Shown piece after piece: positions 60,860 through 64,000 of a stretch of 64,000 nucleotides of DNA; the stretch's first letter is position 1, and each line of letters starts with the position of its first letter. Under the pieces are notes generated by a model, which was not told where the DNA came from, ran no database searches, and saw nothing but the letters and a program-made list of their open reading frames with translations. The position numbers were made by a program, and so were the translations under genes. The stretch is taken from NCBI RefSeq assembly GCF_027706745.1, contig NZ_JAQFWP010000022.1:1-64000 (forward strand), given 5' to 3'. The stretch is from Nocardiopsis suaedae. Its GTDB lineage: Bacteria > Actinomycetota > Actinomycetes > Streptosporangiales > Streptosporangiaceae.

Positions 60860-60885
60860 GCCGCGGCCCCTTTCGGGACCGCGGC
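60860..60885 (-). terminator. Hairpin after the NUDIX gene
   Basis: On the minus strand GCCGCGGTCCC-GAAA-GGGGCCGCGGC forms an 11-bp stem with a GNRA loop and a T-containing tail, about 80 nt after the NUDIX stop and ahead of xerD. Confidence 0.6.
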
Positions 60886-60967
60886 ACCCTCCTCCGGACT
60901 CGGCGGCCCTACCGCGCCGCCGGCGCCATGCGCCCGGCCGCCCGGCGGGGCGGGGTCCGGGCTCCGG

Positions 60968-61593
60968 TCACTCGGCCGGGCGCAGCGAGGCGAACCCGTC
61001 GCGCTCGGCGGCGGCCGCCGCCAGCACGCCGACCACCGTCGCACCGTTGCGCACCCGGGCCTCCGACACCGCGCGCACCGCCTCTTCCAGCGGCACCCAC
61101 TCGGGGTGCAGGTCGGCCTCCTCGTGCAGGCGGACGAAGGTCTGCTCCGCCTCGGGGACCGGGCTCACGCCCCGCCCCAGGAACACCTGGATGCGCTCGC
61201 TGGAGAACCCCGGCGACGGGTAGAAGTCGGCCAGCTCGAACCAGCGCTCCGCGCGGTGCCCGGCCTCCTCCTCCAGCTCCCGCATGGCGGTGCGCACCGG
61301 GGCCTCGCCCTCCTCGTCGCGCACCCCCGCGGGCAGTTCCCACAGGCGCTCGCCCACCGCGTGCCGGTACTGGTGCACCATCAGCACCCGGCCGGCCTCG
61401 TCCAGGGCCAGCGCCGCCGCCGCGCCCGGGTGCACCAGGTACTCGCGGGACACCTCCTCGGGCCCGTCGGCGCCGGGCAGGGCCAGCCGGTCCACGTGCA
61501 CCCGCGTCTTGGCGCCCCGGAAGGGCACCTCGCGCGCGAGCGGGTCGCGCCGGTCGGGCACGTCGGCGGGCTTGCCGCCGTGGTGGGCGCCCA

Positions 61594-61594
<1 letters not shown>
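60968..61594 (-). CDS. NUDIX hydrolase, ADP-ribose pyrophosphatase type
   Basis: Nudix enzyme of 208 aa that hydrolyses ADP-ribose. The Nudix box appears as [20 protein letters not shown] plus EAG, with one extra residue before the first Glu, as I recall for the mycobacterial ADP-ribose pyrophosphatase Rv1700. [37 protein letters not shown] and [16 protein letters not shown] match the same subfamily. The ATG shares a base with the pyrG stop (TGATG), so the two are coupled. Confidence 0.93.

Positions 61595-64000
<2,406 letters not shown>

Overview
The window is very GC-rich DNA with actinobacterial features: GTG and TTG starts, several probable leaderless genes (TANNNT box about 6-7 nt before the start codon), a DUF574 SAM-methyltransferase, a PaaX-type regulator and the xerD-parA-scpA-scpB-rluB-aroH-tyrA-cmk-der neighbourhood. 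A filamentous actinomycete, possibly of the Nocardiopsaceae, is the best guess; genus is inference.

Layout. 1-4.9 kb: sugar-alcohol/tetrulose catabolism (DhaK-DhaL-type kinase cut by the left edge, HAD phosphatase, DeoR regulator, polyol permease), with a sequence motif shared by its two promoter regions. 4.9-7.5 kb: sulfotransferase, RibD/DHFR-like reductase, alpha/beta hydrolase. 7.5-16.1 kb: a complete-looking aerobic aryl-CoA catabolic cluster (bifunctional FAD monooxygenase/OYE reductase, aryl-CoA ligase, acyl-CoA dehydrogenase, RidA, enoyl-CoA hydratase, SDR) around a PaaX-type regulator; anthranilate (2-aminobenzoate) or salicylate is the likely substrate. 16.1-18.7 kb: IS30 remnant, dispersed repeat, leaderless micro-membrane protein, aldo/keto reductase, tRNA-Pro(GGG). 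18.9-25.4 kb: fructan use (secreted GH32, LacI regulator, FrcBCA-like ABC importer) with two matching operators. 25.5-28.4 kb: CobW GTPase, metal-receptor-like protein, and a secreted guanyl-specific RNase with a barstar. 28.9-36.7 kb: a second, inverted tRNA-Pro(GGG), Xi-class GST-like protein, GntR regulator, threonine ammonia-lyase, quinone reductase, DUF4231 protein, non-RD receptor kinase. 36.9-43.1 kb: a LacI gene without visible targets, a stand-alone CRISPR Cas6e endoribonuclease, and a LacI-controlled nucleoside hydrolase/adenosine deaminase operon. 43.1-48.9 kb: a 1.5-kb repeat-rich gene desert, MOSC protein, P450 remnant, TetR regulator, FAD oxidoreductase, DUF574 methyltransferase. 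49-64 kb: housekeeping genes, all on the minus strand: DUF523, Der, Cmk, TyrA, AroH, RluB, ScpB, ScpA, an RHH-like ParA partner, ParA, XerD, ADP-ribose NUDIX, PyrG and a gamma-glutamyltransferase cut by the right edge.

Most unusual items: the solitary intact cas6e with no array or other cas gene in view, a 60-150 bp dispersed repeat family in intergenic DNA, RidA embedded in the 2-aminobenzoyl-CoA-type pathway, the RNase/barstar pair, and the ParA-RHH pair coupled to ScpAB. Several gene remnants (IS30 transposase tail, P450 ends) show decay in the accessory half.
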